Positions 1 through 10,186 of a stretch of DNA of 64,000 nucleotides are shown here, piece by piece. Source of the stretch: Bactericera cockerelli (taxonomy: Eukaryota; Arthropoda; Insecta; Hemiptera; Triozidae); NCBI GenBank assembly GCA_024516035.1, contig CM044955.1, positions 54,027,257-54,091,256 of the forward strand, read 5' to 3'. The notes below the pieces were generated by a model. The model saw only the letters and a list, made by a program, of their open reading frames with translations, was not told the DNA's origin and did no database searches. Each line of letters starts with the position of its first letter. Position 1 is the first letter of the stretch. A program made the translations under genes and the position numbers.

Positions 1-165
1 TAACAATGCCTGGAGGTGGAATTTAATAAGAATTTAATTCGAAAGCAAATTAAGGTACCTATAACAAAAAAAAAAAAACAAAAAAAAAAAAACAATACCT
101 GGGGGTGGAATTCAATAAGAACTTAAGTCGAAAGCAAATTAAGGTATGTACCTATAATAAACAAG
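1..165 (+). repeat. Duplicated ~60-bp block flanking A-rich spacer
   Basis: A block starting 'aacaatgcctggaggtgg' at 3-62 recurs at about 92-160 as 'aacaatacctgggggtgg'. Both copies continue through a shared 'gaaagcaaattaaggt' and 'acctata'. They are separated by two runs of about 13 A. A third, more diverged copy lies at about 5211-5310, beyond the LTR element. This looks like repeated retrotransposition of related LINE ends, or a long target duplication around a poly(A) tail. Which of these applies cannot be decided from the window. Confidence 0.6.
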
Positions 166-524
166 AGGGAAAAATAATTGAATGCTGGATGACCAGGAAT
201 AGCGGTGAAGTGAACTTCTACGTCACGCAGTTCTTAAGCGGACATGTCTCCTTCCTAAGCTATTTTCATAGGATGGGCAAGGTGGCAGAACCTAGCTGCA
301 TCTATTGTGCTGGAGAGCTGGATGACGTTGAGCACACCTTCTTCAGGTGTGACCGATGGCTGGCTGACCGCGACGCGCTGGAAGGAGACCTTGGGGTCAC
401 CCTGACACCTGAAAACATTGTGGGCCACATGCTGAGGCATCAAGATAACTGGCGGCGCATCGCACAATGGATCCAGACCATACTCCGGCGCAAGAAGACA
501 GATCTCGACCGTCCTGCTACCTAA
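105..524 (+). pseudogene. C-terminal end of an R1/I-type non-LTR retrotransposon ORF2
   Basis: An open frame of 139 codons ends at a TAA. Its centre carries a CCHC cluster, C-X2-C-X8-H-X4-C, beginning 'CIYCAGELDDVEH' and preceded by 'TQFLSGH'. This arrangement is typical of the end of the reverse transcriptase protein in R1-clade and related LINEs. The apparent start is a GTG and is not a real initiation site, and the first ~25 residues come from the flanking repeat block. The endonuclease and reverse transcriptase domains are missing, so this is a 5'-truncated dead copy. A 3' UTR and poly(A) follow. Confidence 0.75.
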
Positions 525-730
525 TTTAGCTTGTAAACCATAATTATATCTATTACAGGGCGAATAATTATGTTACATGTATAATGTAGATTGTAGAGAA
601 CAATTAGTATAGTCATAATATACTTTGTAATGTTTATGATGTATGCCCTAATGGCATTATGTCTGTCCCGAAGTAATGTGTTAAACAGTTCCGGGACAGA
701 GCTTAAAGGAGTAAAAAAAAAAAAAAAAAA
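525..730 (+). mobile_element. 3' UTR and poly(A) tail of the R1/I-like LINE
   Basis: About 190 bases follow the ORF2 stop and end in an A run at 713-730. The 3' UTR contains a hairpin, 'tctgtcccg' near 662 pairing with 'cgggacaga' near 692, with a loop of about 20 nt. Such stems near LINE 3' ends can be recognised by the element's reverse transcriptase, although that role here is only inferred. The GC-rich stretch 731-795 that follows was the target of the LTR element and resumes after it at 5174. Confidence 0.6.
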
Positions 731-795
731 CCGGCGGGCACACTGGTGTCCCCCTTGCTGGTGTAGAGGTAGGTGGACGGGTTACTGGTCAGACC

Positions 796-979
796 TGTTG
801 AGGAGTGGTTTGGTTTTGGCCAATGCTAAATTATTCTATTTTTCAAAGTTTCAACTTTCCTGATGAAAGGGAGTTCAGTCATTCTGTTTTTGCTCTGCTT
901 TTAAAATGTTATTAATTCACAAATAAAATGTTCATTTGGTATTGTATTAAAATTCTGTTATTATTAAAATAAATCAACA
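796..979 (+). repeat. 5' LTR of the gypsy element
   Basis: This 184-bp repeat begins TGTTG and ends CAACA, a 5-bp terminal inversion with canonical TG...CA ends. It contains an 'aataaa' at about 922, a candidate polyadenylation signal. It is identical to 4990-5173. The last A of the LTR is the first base of the gag ATG. Confidence 0.93.
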
Positions 980-1968
980 TGGTGTCAGAAGTGAGGGCTT
1001 TACCTGCTCTTGTTGTTAGTGGTGAAAGTGATGTTGCAGATGCATGGAAGTTATGGCTACAAAGATTTAAGATTTTCTCACGAGCAAATGGTCATGATGT
1101 TGCAGCATCAGAAAAACAAGTGGCTATATTTCTGCACTTAATTGGAGAAGAATGTCTACAAATTTTCAACTCATTTGGTATGAATGAGAAACTGGATGAT
1201 AAGTCATTGAAGCTTGAAGATGTTATAAAACAATTTGATGACCACTTTGTTGCTAGAAAAAATTTAACCTATGTTCGACATAAATTCTTTACAAGGACAC
1301 AAGCAGTAGATGAGTCTGTGGAGAGCTATGTGGCTGTGTTAAATAAAATGTCATACGAGTGTGAATTTGAGAAAATGAGAACAGATTTAGTAAAAGATAT
1401 AATGATTGTTGGATTGAAGAAGGTTCATATGAAGGAGAGGTTATTGAGAGAAGACAAATTGGATCTGGACAAAGCTGTGAAAATGTGTAAAACTGCAGAA
1501 ATTACTACAGAGAGGATGAAGACTTTGCATGATGCGGCAAGCACGAGTTACGTGAAAGAAGAGCCGGTGTTTCATGTTCATAAGTCCAATGCTCCCATAC
1601 ACTCAAGAAAATTATCTCCGGAAAGGAGAAAAGTTTTTTCCTGTTTTAGGTGCGGAGAGCCAGGACATTATGCTAACAGATGTAGACGTGGCCGATATGT
1701 ACGGAGAAATATAAACTACTGCACAAGAGAGGCAGAAGCTGCAGAACATGATGAAGCAGAGAATCATGAAATTAAAGATTATTTTATTGGAGTTGTGAAC
1801 AAGACTTGTTTAAACAAACGTGATTGGTTTGAAACTTTGAGTGTCAATAACTTACAGTTCAAAAGTAAAATTGATACTGGTGCCCAGGTAAATATTTTAC
1901 CCTTACAACTTTTTCTCAAGCTCGGACTGTCTAATGATATATCAAGAGAAATTCTAATATCAGTTTAA
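979..1968 (+). pseudogene. gag and start of protease (gypsy element)
   Basis: The frame has 329 codons from an ATG that overlaps the LTR end. Residues 1-200 are a helical gag-like capsid region. A CCHC zinc knuckle (C222, C225, H230, C235) would bind element RNA. An aspartic protease active-site motif DTGA follows at residues 299-302. Gag and protease share one frame with no frameshift between them. The frame then stops at TAA 1966-1968 inside the protease domain, and protein similarity continues in another frame right after it. This is therefore a mutation and not a programmed gag-pol shift. Confidence 0.85.
980..994 (+). promoter_or_regulatory. Primer binding site
   Basis: 'tggtgtcagaagtg' starts directly after the 5' LTR. 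Its complement would be a tRNA 3' end finishing in CCA. The sequence resembles the acceptor end of some tRNA-Leu species, but the tRNA assignment is from memory and uncertain. Confidence 0.6.
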
Positions 1969-3710
1969 GAACATTGAGTGGTACTCTGCCTGCAATAGGC
2001 ACTGTGTTATTACGTTGTAATATTGGCAAAAATATTCACTTGATTGAATTTGTTGTGGTTCAAGTAGATTGTGTGCCGCTGTTAGGGTTACCTACTTGCA
2101 AGGATTTAAACTTGGTTGAAAGAAAAAGTAGTGACCATGTTTCAGTGGAGGCTCATGCTATTCAATCAGAACAGTATAGTAGCATTACAAAAAATTATCA
2201 AGATGTATTTTCAGGAATTGGAAAAGTCAATTGTAAACCATTCCATATTAAGCTGAGGGATAATGCTACTCCCAGAATTGATGCTACTCGTAAAGTTCCA
2301 TTTGGTTTGTACAAGCCTTTAAAAGAAGAGCTTCAAAGAATGGAAGAACAAGGCATTATTGAGAAAGTAAGTGCTCCTACAGACTGGGTAAATTCCCTGG
2401 TAGTTACTAAGAAGAAAAATGGTAAACTTCGTTGCTGTCTTGATCCACGTCATCTTAACAAATTTATTGTAAAACCACATTTCTCTATTCCTACAATTGA
2501 TGATATTTTTTCAAGATTACATGGCGCAAAGTTCTTCTCAGTTTGAGACTGCAATTCAAGTTTCTGGATGGTTCCAATTGATGAGGAGAGTTCAAATTTA
2601 TGTGTATTTAGTACTCCATTTGGGCGATACAAGTATCTGCGATTGCCTTTTGGTTTGAATGTTTCTAGTGAAGTTTTTCAGTATACAATCTCAAGGATAT
2701 TTGAAAATGAGGAGGGAGTAGAACCCTACATAGATGATATTATCATATTTGGTAAGACACAACAAGAGCATAATGATAAGCTAGACAGAGTTTTACAGAT
2801 GGCAAGAGAAAACAATATTAGATTTAACCCTGAGAAGTGTATTTTTAATGTTTCACAAGTTAAATTTCTTGGTCACATTATTGACGAAAATGGCATTCAT
2901 ATTGACAATGACAAAGTTAAAGCTATCTTAAATTTGGAACCACCTACAAGTAGAAAAGAATTGGAGAGATTCTTGGGATCTATGAATTATTTGTCTAAAT
3001 TTATCCCTGAGTATTCAAGTAAATCTGCCTGTATTAGAGATCTTTTAAATAAAAATAATCTCTGGGTCTGGGATGAAAATCATGAAAAATGTTTCCTAGA
3101 GTTGAAGAGATGTATTACAAGGGCTCCAGTGTTAAGGTTCTATGATATAAATAAAGATGTTACATTATCTGTGGACAGTTCAAGTTATGGAATTGGTTGT
3201 GTCCTCCTTCAAGACAAGCACCCAGTAGCGTTTTCATCACGAGCGCTCAACTCATCGCAGAAGAATTACGCTCAAGTTGAGAAAGAGATGATGGCTATTC
3301 TTGTTGGCTGTTTGAAGTTTCATAAATATATTTTCAACAAGAAGACAACTGTGGAAACTGATCACAAGGCCCTTCAGAGTTTGTTCAAGAAACCTTTGTC
3401 TCAAGTTCCTGCGCGTATCCAGAGAATGATGTTAAAAGTTCAAGCCTATGATCTTGAAGTAAAGTATGTTCCTGGGAAGCTACTATTTTTAGCAGATATG
3501 TTGTCAAGAGCTCCATTGCCATTGGAAGAGACAAAATGTGAAAATGATGAGATTATAGACATTGATCATGATGTGATTTGCCAAGTTGACCTGGTACAAA
3601 AATATATGTGTTTTTCAAATGAAAAAATTTCCAAGTTAAAAGAAGAAACAAATAAAGACTTTTGTTTGGGAAAACTTAGTCATAGTGAAAGAGGGTTGGC
3701 CACTCGATAA
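1969..3710 (+). pseudogene. pol: rest of protease, reverse transcriptase and RNase H, with internal stop
   Basis: The continuing frame runs 1974-2546, is broken by TGA, and resumes in the same frame at 2547-3710. The first part holds the end of protease and the RT fingers. The TGA falls directly before the Asp of RT motif A. The catalytic YIDD box lies at about 2727-2738. RNase H follows at about 3150-3480, with 'LSVDSS' and 'VETDHKAL' motifs carrying catalytic Asp residues. The protein would copy element RNA into DNA in the cytoplasmic particle, but this copy cannot make it intact. The frame ends at 3710, just past the start of the integrase frame. Confidence 0.88.
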
Positions 3711-4968
3711 AAAAATACTTGATAGTGAAATTTTACCCTTCTGGAATTTTAGAGATGAAATTAATATTATTGATGATATTTTGTTCAAAGTCAATGCCGT
3801 CATAGTTCCCAAATCCATGCAGAAAGAATGCTTACAAAAAGCTCATGAAGGACATCAAGGTGCACAGTACAGTATAAATCAAGTGAAAGATAAAATATTT
3901 TGGCCTGGCATTTTTCCACAAATCAAGGACTTGTGTAATAATTGCTTCACATGTAATGTTCATAAAGACAACAATACTAGAGAAGAGATTGTGTTTCATG
4001 ATGTTCACAATATACCTTGGTACAAAGTTGGTATTGATATGTTTGAATTCAATGGAAAACATTATATTTTAGTAGTAGACTACTACAGTAAGTTTATTGA
4101 GACAGCTTTGTGTTCTACTACTTCAGCTGCTATGGTCATTAATCATATCAAAAGTATTTTTTCCAGACATGGTATACCACAAATAGTTGTTTCAGACAAT
4201 GGTCCACAGTTTTCATCCTGTGAATTTAAACAATTTTCCAGATCTTATGAGTTTCAACACATTACGTCCAGTCCTAGATATCCTAGATCAAATGGAGAAG
4301 CGGAGTCGGCGGTGAAAATTGTAAAAAGAATGTTGACCAAATGTTTGCATGACAAGACGGATCCATACATTGGGATGTTAAATTTACGCAATACACCCAA
4401 AAGTTTTGGTCCTTCACCAGCTCAGCTACTGTTTAGCAGAGTATTGAATAGCAAGATACCCACAAACAATAAGCTGTTGAAACCAAAAATGTACAAATAT
4501 GATGAGAGGTATGATCAATACAAAATGGCGCAAGAGAAATACTACAACAAGAAAGCTAACAATTTAGAACCCTTAAGAGTGAACCAACAAGTGTTTTTCA
4601 AGAAGAAAGAAGATGCCTTATGGACTCCTGGTGTTATATCATCAAAAGTAGATGATCAGCCCAGATCATACAATGTGGTTGATGAAGAGGGGAATAAGTA
4701 CAGGAGAAATAGAGTGCATTTATCACCACAGCCTCAAAGTTCCACAGTGTGTTCCTCACCGCAGCCTCATATATCTGGGGAACCAGATACAACACCGGAG
4801 AATGTTGCTACCCCTGCTCAAGATGAAACACCTTATCATTCTCCTTATGGTACTTCTTCTTCTTCTAACTCTGCAGAGAACTCTCCTACTAATATACAGT
4901 CTCCATATGGTTACCGACGCTCTACGAGAGTTGTCCAACGTCCTAGAAGACTTATTGAGGAGTTCTAG
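3685..4968 (+). pseudogene. pol: integrase (gypsy element)
   Basis: This open frame has 427 codons, starting at an internal ATG and overlapping the previous frame by 26 bases. An HHCC zinc domain is present (H54, H57, C87, C90). The catalytic triad is D118, D171 and E207, with the expected 35-residue D-E spacing. After the core comes a basic C-terminal domain and then a Ser/Pro/Thr-rich tail from about residue 350. There is no chromodomain motif that I recognise. This part could encode a complete integrase, but upstream lesions uncouple it from gag-pol translation. Confidence 0.88.
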
Positions 4969-4975
4969 ATCTTAT

Positions 4976-4989
4976 TGAAAGAAGGGGAA
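4976..4989 (+). promoter_or_regulatory. Polypurine tract
   Basis: 'tgaaagaaggggaa' lies immediately upstream of the 3' LTR, the expected plus-strand priming site of an LTR element. Confidence 0.8.
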
Positions 4990-5173
4990 TGTTGAGGAGT
5001 GGTTTGGTTTTGGCCAATGCTAAATTATTCTATTTTTCAAAGTTTCAACTTTCCTGATGAAAGGGAGTTCAGTCATTCTGTTTTTGCTCTGCTTTTAAAA
5101 TGTTATTAATTCACAAATAAAATGTTCATTTGGTATTGTATTAAAATTCTGTTATTATTAAAATAAATCAACA
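4990..5173 (+). repeat. 3' LTR of the gypsy element
   Basis: This 184-bp copy appears identical to 796-979 and is followed by the AGACC target duplication at 5174-5178. Confidence 0.93.
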
Positions 5174-5178
5174 AGACC

Positions 5179-5321
5179 CAGGCGGCGGAGCTCGGGGTCC
5201 GCACAGGCGGACAACACCTGGGGGTGGAATAAAAATTTAATAAGAATTTAATTCTTATTAAATTTATTATTAAATACTTATTATATATTAAATTAAATTT
5301 CTTATTAAATTTAAAGCAAAT
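5179..5321 (+). repeat. Continuation of the target sequence and AT-rich third copy of the 'cctgggggtgg' block
   Basis: GC-rich DNA interrupted by the LTR element resumes here. From 5211 'aacacctgggggtggaat' repeats the block seen at 3 and 92. It is followed by about 90 bases of 'ttattaaattt' repeats. No gene is seen. Confidence 0.5.
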
Positions 5322-5585
5322 TATAATAATAATAATAAAACTCTTTAGTGGAAGGTTTTTGGCTTTGGCTTTAGTGGAAGGAAGAGGAAGGGAAGGAAAC
5401 CACCAGGCGAGGTTAATGCTCGAAGCATTTTCTACCACCTAACCCTCACAGAGTCTTATTATTATGTGGTCACAAACTGAAATTAATGAGGAAAAATTCG
5501 TGCACTGGGTGGGATTCGAACCAACGGATCAATACGCTACCTGGATTACCAGACTAGCGCGTTAACCACTTGACTACCAGTGCAC
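5322..5585 (-). mobile_element. SINE family A, full-length copy
   Basis: Read on the minus strand it starts with a tRNA-like head, 'gtgcactggtagtcaagtgg' at 5585. This contains an RNA polymerase III A box (TAGTCAAGTGG); the B box is GGTTCGAATCC. The body holds 'gggttaggtggtagaaaatg' and the 3' end is 'ccactaaagag' followed by (ATT)n. The copy carries a short internal duplication at 5350-5395. It lies in the same transcriptional direction as the myosin gene but beyond its last visible exon. Confidence 0.85.
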
Positions 5586-6323
5586 TTACAATGAATTATA
5601 ATAAGAAAGAGGTAATAATAATAATGATTTTATTTTCATTATAATAATTTATACCTGTAATTATTTTATACTTCTCAAATCGATGAAAATTTGTAGCCCC
5701 TACAAGCTACAGATCAAATCAAATATATAACCGATACCCATATAAACCTCACCCAGTCTGGGTTTTGCCGGAAATACCAACTTTACGTTTTCTTTATTCT
5801 TATTTTTTTTTTATTATTTTTTTTTTTTTCGCAAACATTTTTGTCTTTTATTAATAAAAAAAAATCAATTTCACATCATCTCCTTATTGAGCTTGTCCTT
5901 GAAACGCCTTCTTTAGATGTCATGTCTTCCAAGAATTTTGACTTGAAATTTTGATGCTTAAAATTCTAGCAGGACTTTATGCTGCTATACCGGCGCGTGC
6001 CTGGCTAGTTTTCTTTATTCGGAAGATAGGTACATGTTTTCTTTTTGGTTAGAAAATTCTGTCCAATCTGAGATTCGAACCAACGACTTCTCGGTCATAC
6101 TTCACCAAGGAGTTCATGGTGAATTTTTCAAATAGAGTTGTTGAGACTTCCAGGTATCTGACAACATTAATTTCATATGAATCAGCCTCACATGGATTTG
6201 TGACACGTTCTCTAGTTTTCCGGCCCCGCTCAGGCTGGGTCAGGTTAATTTGAGTAGATGAGTTCTTTTCTCAGTGAATGGTAGGTAAAACCGTTGTAAA
6301 TATTTCCAGCTCACGTGAATCCA
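5586..6323. other. No gene; SINE body fragments
   Basis: AT-rich DNA. Fragments of the family C/E body occur at about 5745-5795 (minus; 'aacctcacccagtctgggtt') and 6214-6300 (plus; 'ccgctcaggctgggtcaggt'). A tRNA-like remnant occurs at about 6065-6120. Nothing else is recognised. Confidence 0.5.
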
Positions 6324-6507
6324 AATAATAATAATAATAATATCGCCTTATTTATACTGCCCGATAAGGACTATTAAAGTCCCATTATTCCAGCAGTAAG
6401 CCCAAGACATATGTGGTAAAAATCCCAAATGGGAGGATAACTTGTCATGTCCCGGCTGGGTTTCGAACCCACGACCTCTGGAACCTGTGGATTCACAGAG
6501 TGCCGCC
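6324..6507 (-). mobile_element. SINE family B, 5'-truncated
   Basis: On the minus strand it reads from 'ggcggcactctgtgaatcc' through a B box (GGGTTCGAAACCC). The body contains 'gggaggataacttgtc' in reverse and the end is 'gggcagtataaataaggcg' plus (ATT)n. The first part of the tRNA-like head is missing. Confidence 0.8.
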
Positions 6508-7437
6508 AAATAAAAAATAATCAGCCTCAATTTTATAAGACCTGCGGAACAATGAAAAAAAGAAAAAGGAAACGGAAGAGAATGCCGTTGGCATTAGCAC
6601 CGCCCTTGATCAAGTTTTGTTTTATTAATTTCAATATCTATGTACGTATATATTCTATGTCATTTGTAAATAAAACTTGATTCAACATGTTTAATAATAA
6701 GACCTTGTTTAGAATGTTGTATATGTGGGACGATACGATGGGACTTTCTAGACCTAACCGGGTAGTACAAACAAGGTAATTGTTTTCTAATCTACCTTGC
6801 ATCAATGGGACAGAAGTTTCAGTTAGCCTCTAACCTACTTAACCTGTCTCACGTGTCCGATAGGATCCGCGGACTTCTCAACAACACCGAGATGTACAAT
6901 CAGACTTCATTGTTCTAACCTTTCCAGTTAAAAAAATAACTGGCGGGTCCATTTATATCAATTGAATTCTGATCTGATAGGAGTGCAGGTCGCAGCTTGG
7001 TGCAGGGTATGCGAACACAACAAGGCCTTCGATTGTTTGGTGGACGACTTGATCGAGACATGAGAAATATTTCTTAATGGAACCGAAGTTCTATAATTTT
7101 ATTTAAAAAAATAATTATAAAAAATTATAAAAATTCTCAGCTCACTGGCACTACCAAATCCAAAGCGTTCCTAATGCAAAGACTGTCCATTGCAATACAG
7201 CGCGGGAATGCGGCTAGTGTGCTGGGCACACTTCCAGTTTGTGCTACTATGGAAGATGTGTATTACTGCATTTGCTGCATTATAAAAAAACAATGATTTG
7301 GACATTTTCTGGTGGTGAACCAGGGATGTTGGCTGCATTTACACAATTATACAAACAAAAACATAATTTAAATCATTAGTCATTAGCAATTTCGATGAAT
7401 TCTATCTTGTGCTATTTCCATTTCCAAGATAAACCGT
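6508..7437. other. No feature recognised
   Basis: Unique-looking DNA with no supported ORF, RNA or repeat. Confidence 0.4.
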
Positions 7438-7641
7438 GCACTGTTAGTCAAGTGGTTTACGCGCTAGTCTGGTAATCCAGGTAGCGTTGGGATCCGTTGG
7501 TTCGAATCCCACCCAGTGCATGAATTTTTCCTCATTCATTTGAGTTTGTGAGCACATAATAATAAGACTCTTATTATTATGTGGGTTAGGTGGTAGAAAT
7601 GTTTTGAGCATAAACCTCACCTGGTGGTTACCTTCCACCAA
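7438..7641 (+). mobile_element. SINE family A copy
   Basis: The tRNA-like head 'gcactgttagtcaagtgg' is followed by the B box GGTTCGAATCC and the family body to 'ggttaccttccaccaaag'. The (ATT)n tail is absent or replaced. Confidence 0.85.
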
Positions 7642-8885
7642 AGCAACAATGGTGGACTGTGAAGTCTATAATTCGTACAAAATTACGATAGGTGGTACAC
7701 AAAATTTAAAGTTTGAATAAATACCTAGGTACATTAACATCGAAAAATCAATCAATTCAACACAGTTTTTTTTTAACTTTGAGAAAAGCTACCATTCTAC
7801 AATTTTAAATTCTGTAATAACTTAATGTAATAACTACATGGAATTGATTTATTTATATAAAAAAGTAAGTGAACTTCTGAACAAATGAAGGACTAGCTAT
7901 CATTTATAACTTGGCGATTCTTTCTCTCGCAAATGTTTTCTTCTGGACATTCTTGCTACCTTAGGTCAACTTCTTAACAATAACTATCCCCAGATATACC
8001 GTCATAGCTACATAAAAAATTACACACTCCCTGATACAATGTGTAATTAAAGTACCCATATTGCTATCAGACGCAATACTTTTTCTTCTACGTGTACAAT
8101 CAGGTCCAGAAATTGCATCCATTAGAAGGAAAAAAAAAGTAGGCATTGTGGGCGAGTGTAGCACACTGTAGGCCGGTGATCCGGGTTCAATTCCCGTCGG
8201 AGTCGCATTTTTCTGGTAACAAATACAGGTGTGATAGTTGGTGTCATTCATTCCTTTCATTCATTACCATAATTGTTATATTTATAGCTAACAATCATTA
8301 TTCCTATCAATTATATATGAACATTGTACCTACATGTTTTATGTAACAACTTATCATAAATAAACATGGGCTATGTCCATTAATTTGTTAAAATTAATAA
8401 CCACATCAAAAATAAAATCCATCAAACAATCATTCATAAACGCATAAATGATAAATACACTCAAACCTGGATAAAAAAGACTGGAAGAACTCGGGAACTT
8501 AATAGAGATTTCCTTCTTAAAAAACTTCAGTTAGTAGTAAAGTATTAACGGTCGGCTGTATTATCAAACAAAACTTCTCTAACAGACTATACCTTGTTTT
8601 AGGTGACTAATTCTCAATACGCGGTAATTTACAGCTAATACCTACCTTATCATGCGAAACATTGGCTGCCACATGTATGTATGCATGTACTTGAAACGTA
8701 CTCCCTATGTTGGCTGCTACATATAGTTCTCATATTGCCATAAAAAGTGTGTTATCTCTCCTCTGAAATAATTCATATGAAGTCTATTGGGAAACCCATA
8801 GGGGAACATAAATACTTGTATCCAAGCACACCACTTTAAATATAGTTTGAGGAAGACTGAGGGAAATAAAAATAGAAAATTCCTT
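7642..8885. other. No gene; tRNA-like remnant at 8146-8215
   Basis: Mostly AT-rich DNA. At about 8146-8215 (plus) a B-box-like 'gggttcaattcccgtcgg' ends in 'gagtcgc', which may be a decayed tRNA-derived SINE head. It does not fold as a complete tRNA by eye. Confidence 0.35.
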
Positions 8886-9150
8886 TTGGTTTTGGTTTAA
8901 CGTCGCTTTCAACTGCATGGTCATATCACGACGGTGGTTTTACACTCCATTCGCTAGAAACTACTCATATTAAACTCACCCATCTACTCCTATTAAACTT
9001 ACCCAGCCTGATTGGGGTCAGGATTAGTCAGCCGCATGAGGGGTCGAATTTTAATGGTAACCCATCCAAGTCCTAACCTCGCTCGACGTTGTCAGTACGA
9101 GTGACAGAACGAGAACTGGTGTAGTCAACGTGCCATCCGTCGACGCTTGG
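8886..9150 (-). mobile_element. SINE family E (5S rRNA-derived) copy
   Basis: Read on the minus strand from about 9150, the head contains 'gttctcgttctgtcac' and 'ttaggacttggatgggttac', matching the inner part of 5S rRNA. The body with the 'cagcctgattggggtcag' segment follows and ends near 'gacgttaaaccaaaa'. The body is partly duplicated around 8960-9030. Confidence 0.75.
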
Positions 9151-9439
9151 CTCTGATTTGTTACATAAATTTGTGTTATCTCTACTTTGACAAATGTATG
9201 GAGGCTACTGGGAAATTCATCAATGGGGGAAACCATGAAATATTATGTAACCTACTTGTATATTCAAGGACAGTTATTTATTTTAAATAGGTTGGTATAT
9301 ACCTATTTGAGGAAAATTGGGAAGAAAAAAAAATCTGATTCATATACATACATGTTATCTCTACTCTGAAGTGATATAATATGTCTATAATAAAGCTTAC
9401 TGGAAAACTCATCATAGAGGCAACACAAATATCTACATT

Positions 9440-9602
9440 AAACTACTAACCCAGCCTCTGTTGGTCCGGGAATAGCCGCCAGCATCGAGTCGGAGCCTTG
9501 GGATCACCCACCAAGTCCTCAACTCACTGAGCGTTGCTTAACTTCACGATCTTACCAGAACTGTGCTGCTGTGTTCAACGTGTCATCGACGCGATGTTTG
9601 GC
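9440..9602 (-). mobile_element. SINE family E copy, partial
   Basis: On the minus strand the 5S-like head ('gttgaacacagcagcacag', then 'gaagttaagcaacgctcag' and 'gaggacttggtgggtgatcc') is followed by the start of the shared body. The 3' end is lost. Confidence 0.7.
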
Positions 9603-9749
9603 TAACTGGCCATTTTCTTCTAACGTATTATCTAGGATCTAGGCGCAGGGCATGGCAGTGCGCCAGGCCAAGTTCCAGTTGACAGCACAAATCACACTTC
9701 TGAATTATATTGTAAAACGCCAATTTAAATAAATAAAATCTCGGAAATT

Positions 9750-9972
9750 GGCCAGCGTCGATGGCACGTTGAATACACCAGTTCTCATTCAGTTACTGAA
9801 GTTAAGCAACGCCCAGTGAGGCTAAGACTTGGATAGGTGACCATTCAATTTCGAACCTTCATGATGCTGGCTATTCCCGGACCCACTCAGACTCCGTGAG
9901 GATAAGTTGAGTAGCTGGTTTGTGAGTTTCCAGTGAATGGAGGGTAGAAAGCGACGCGCGACGTTAAAACCA
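9750..9972 (+). mobile_element. SINE family E (5S rRNA-derived), well preserved
   Basis: 'gcacgttgaatacaccagtt' and 'gaagttaagcaacgcccagt' and 'acttggataggtgacc' follow 5S rRNA in order. The run covers the internal promoter region (box A, intermediate element, box C). The shared body then runs to 'gaatggagggtagaaagc' and 'gacgttaaaacc'. It is not a functional 5S gene, because the 3' third of 5S rRNA is absent. Confidence 0.8.
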
Positions 9973-9977
9973 AAAAT

Positions 9978-10075
9978 CCCGGAATATCCCGGCCCAATCC
10001 AGACTGACTGAGGTTAATGTGGGTAGTTGGTTTGTGAGAGTATGGAGGGTAAACCCCCCGTCTCGAGTGACCTAG
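9978..10075 (+). mobile_element. SINE C/E body fragment
   Basis: 'ggcccaatccagactgactg' through 'tggagggtaaaccccccgt' is a second shared body placed directly after the previous SINE, without a head. Confidence 0.65.
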
Positions 10076-10148
10076 ATGTTAAAGAGATGTGCAGCAATGA
10101 AAAATCTTGGAATATGTTTTCAAGTAAGAGTAAGACGGTAAATAAAGT

Positions 10149-10186
10149 ACTTCCGATTTCTAACATTAGAAATTTCTCGGAAGTAA
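10149..10186. repeat. 'CTTCCGA' quasi-palindrome, copy 1
   Basis: 'acttccgatttctaacatta' followed by 'gaaatttctcggaagta' forms an imperfect inverted repeat of about 37 bases. Near copies occur at 12958, 26056 and 28137. Confidence 0.65.

Larger units (their letters stand above)
796..5173 (+). mobile_element. Ty3/gypsy LTR retrotransposon, nearly complete, coding region broken
   Basis: The element is 4378 bp with two LTRs (796-979 and 4990-5173) that appear identical base for base. The 5-bp target duplication AGACC lies at 791-795 and 5174-5178. The domain order is gag, protease, reverse transcriptase, RNase H, integrase, which is the Ty3/gypsy (Metaviridae) order. There is no env-like reading frame between integrase and the 3' LTR. 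The frame is interrupted three times: a shift near 1968 inside protease, a TGA at 2544-2546 in reverse transcriptase, and a shift near 3665-3710 between RNase H and integrase. Identical LTRs imply a young insertion despite these lesions. Confidence 0.93.

Noticed and set aside
1966..1980. Programmed gag-pol frameshift in the gypsy element
   Set aside because: The shift falls inside the protease domain, after the DTGA motif, and not between gag and protease. A mutation is more likely.
4976..5173. An env gene at the 3' end of the gypsy element
   Set aside because: Integrase ends at 4968, only 21 bases before the 3' LTR, leaving no room.
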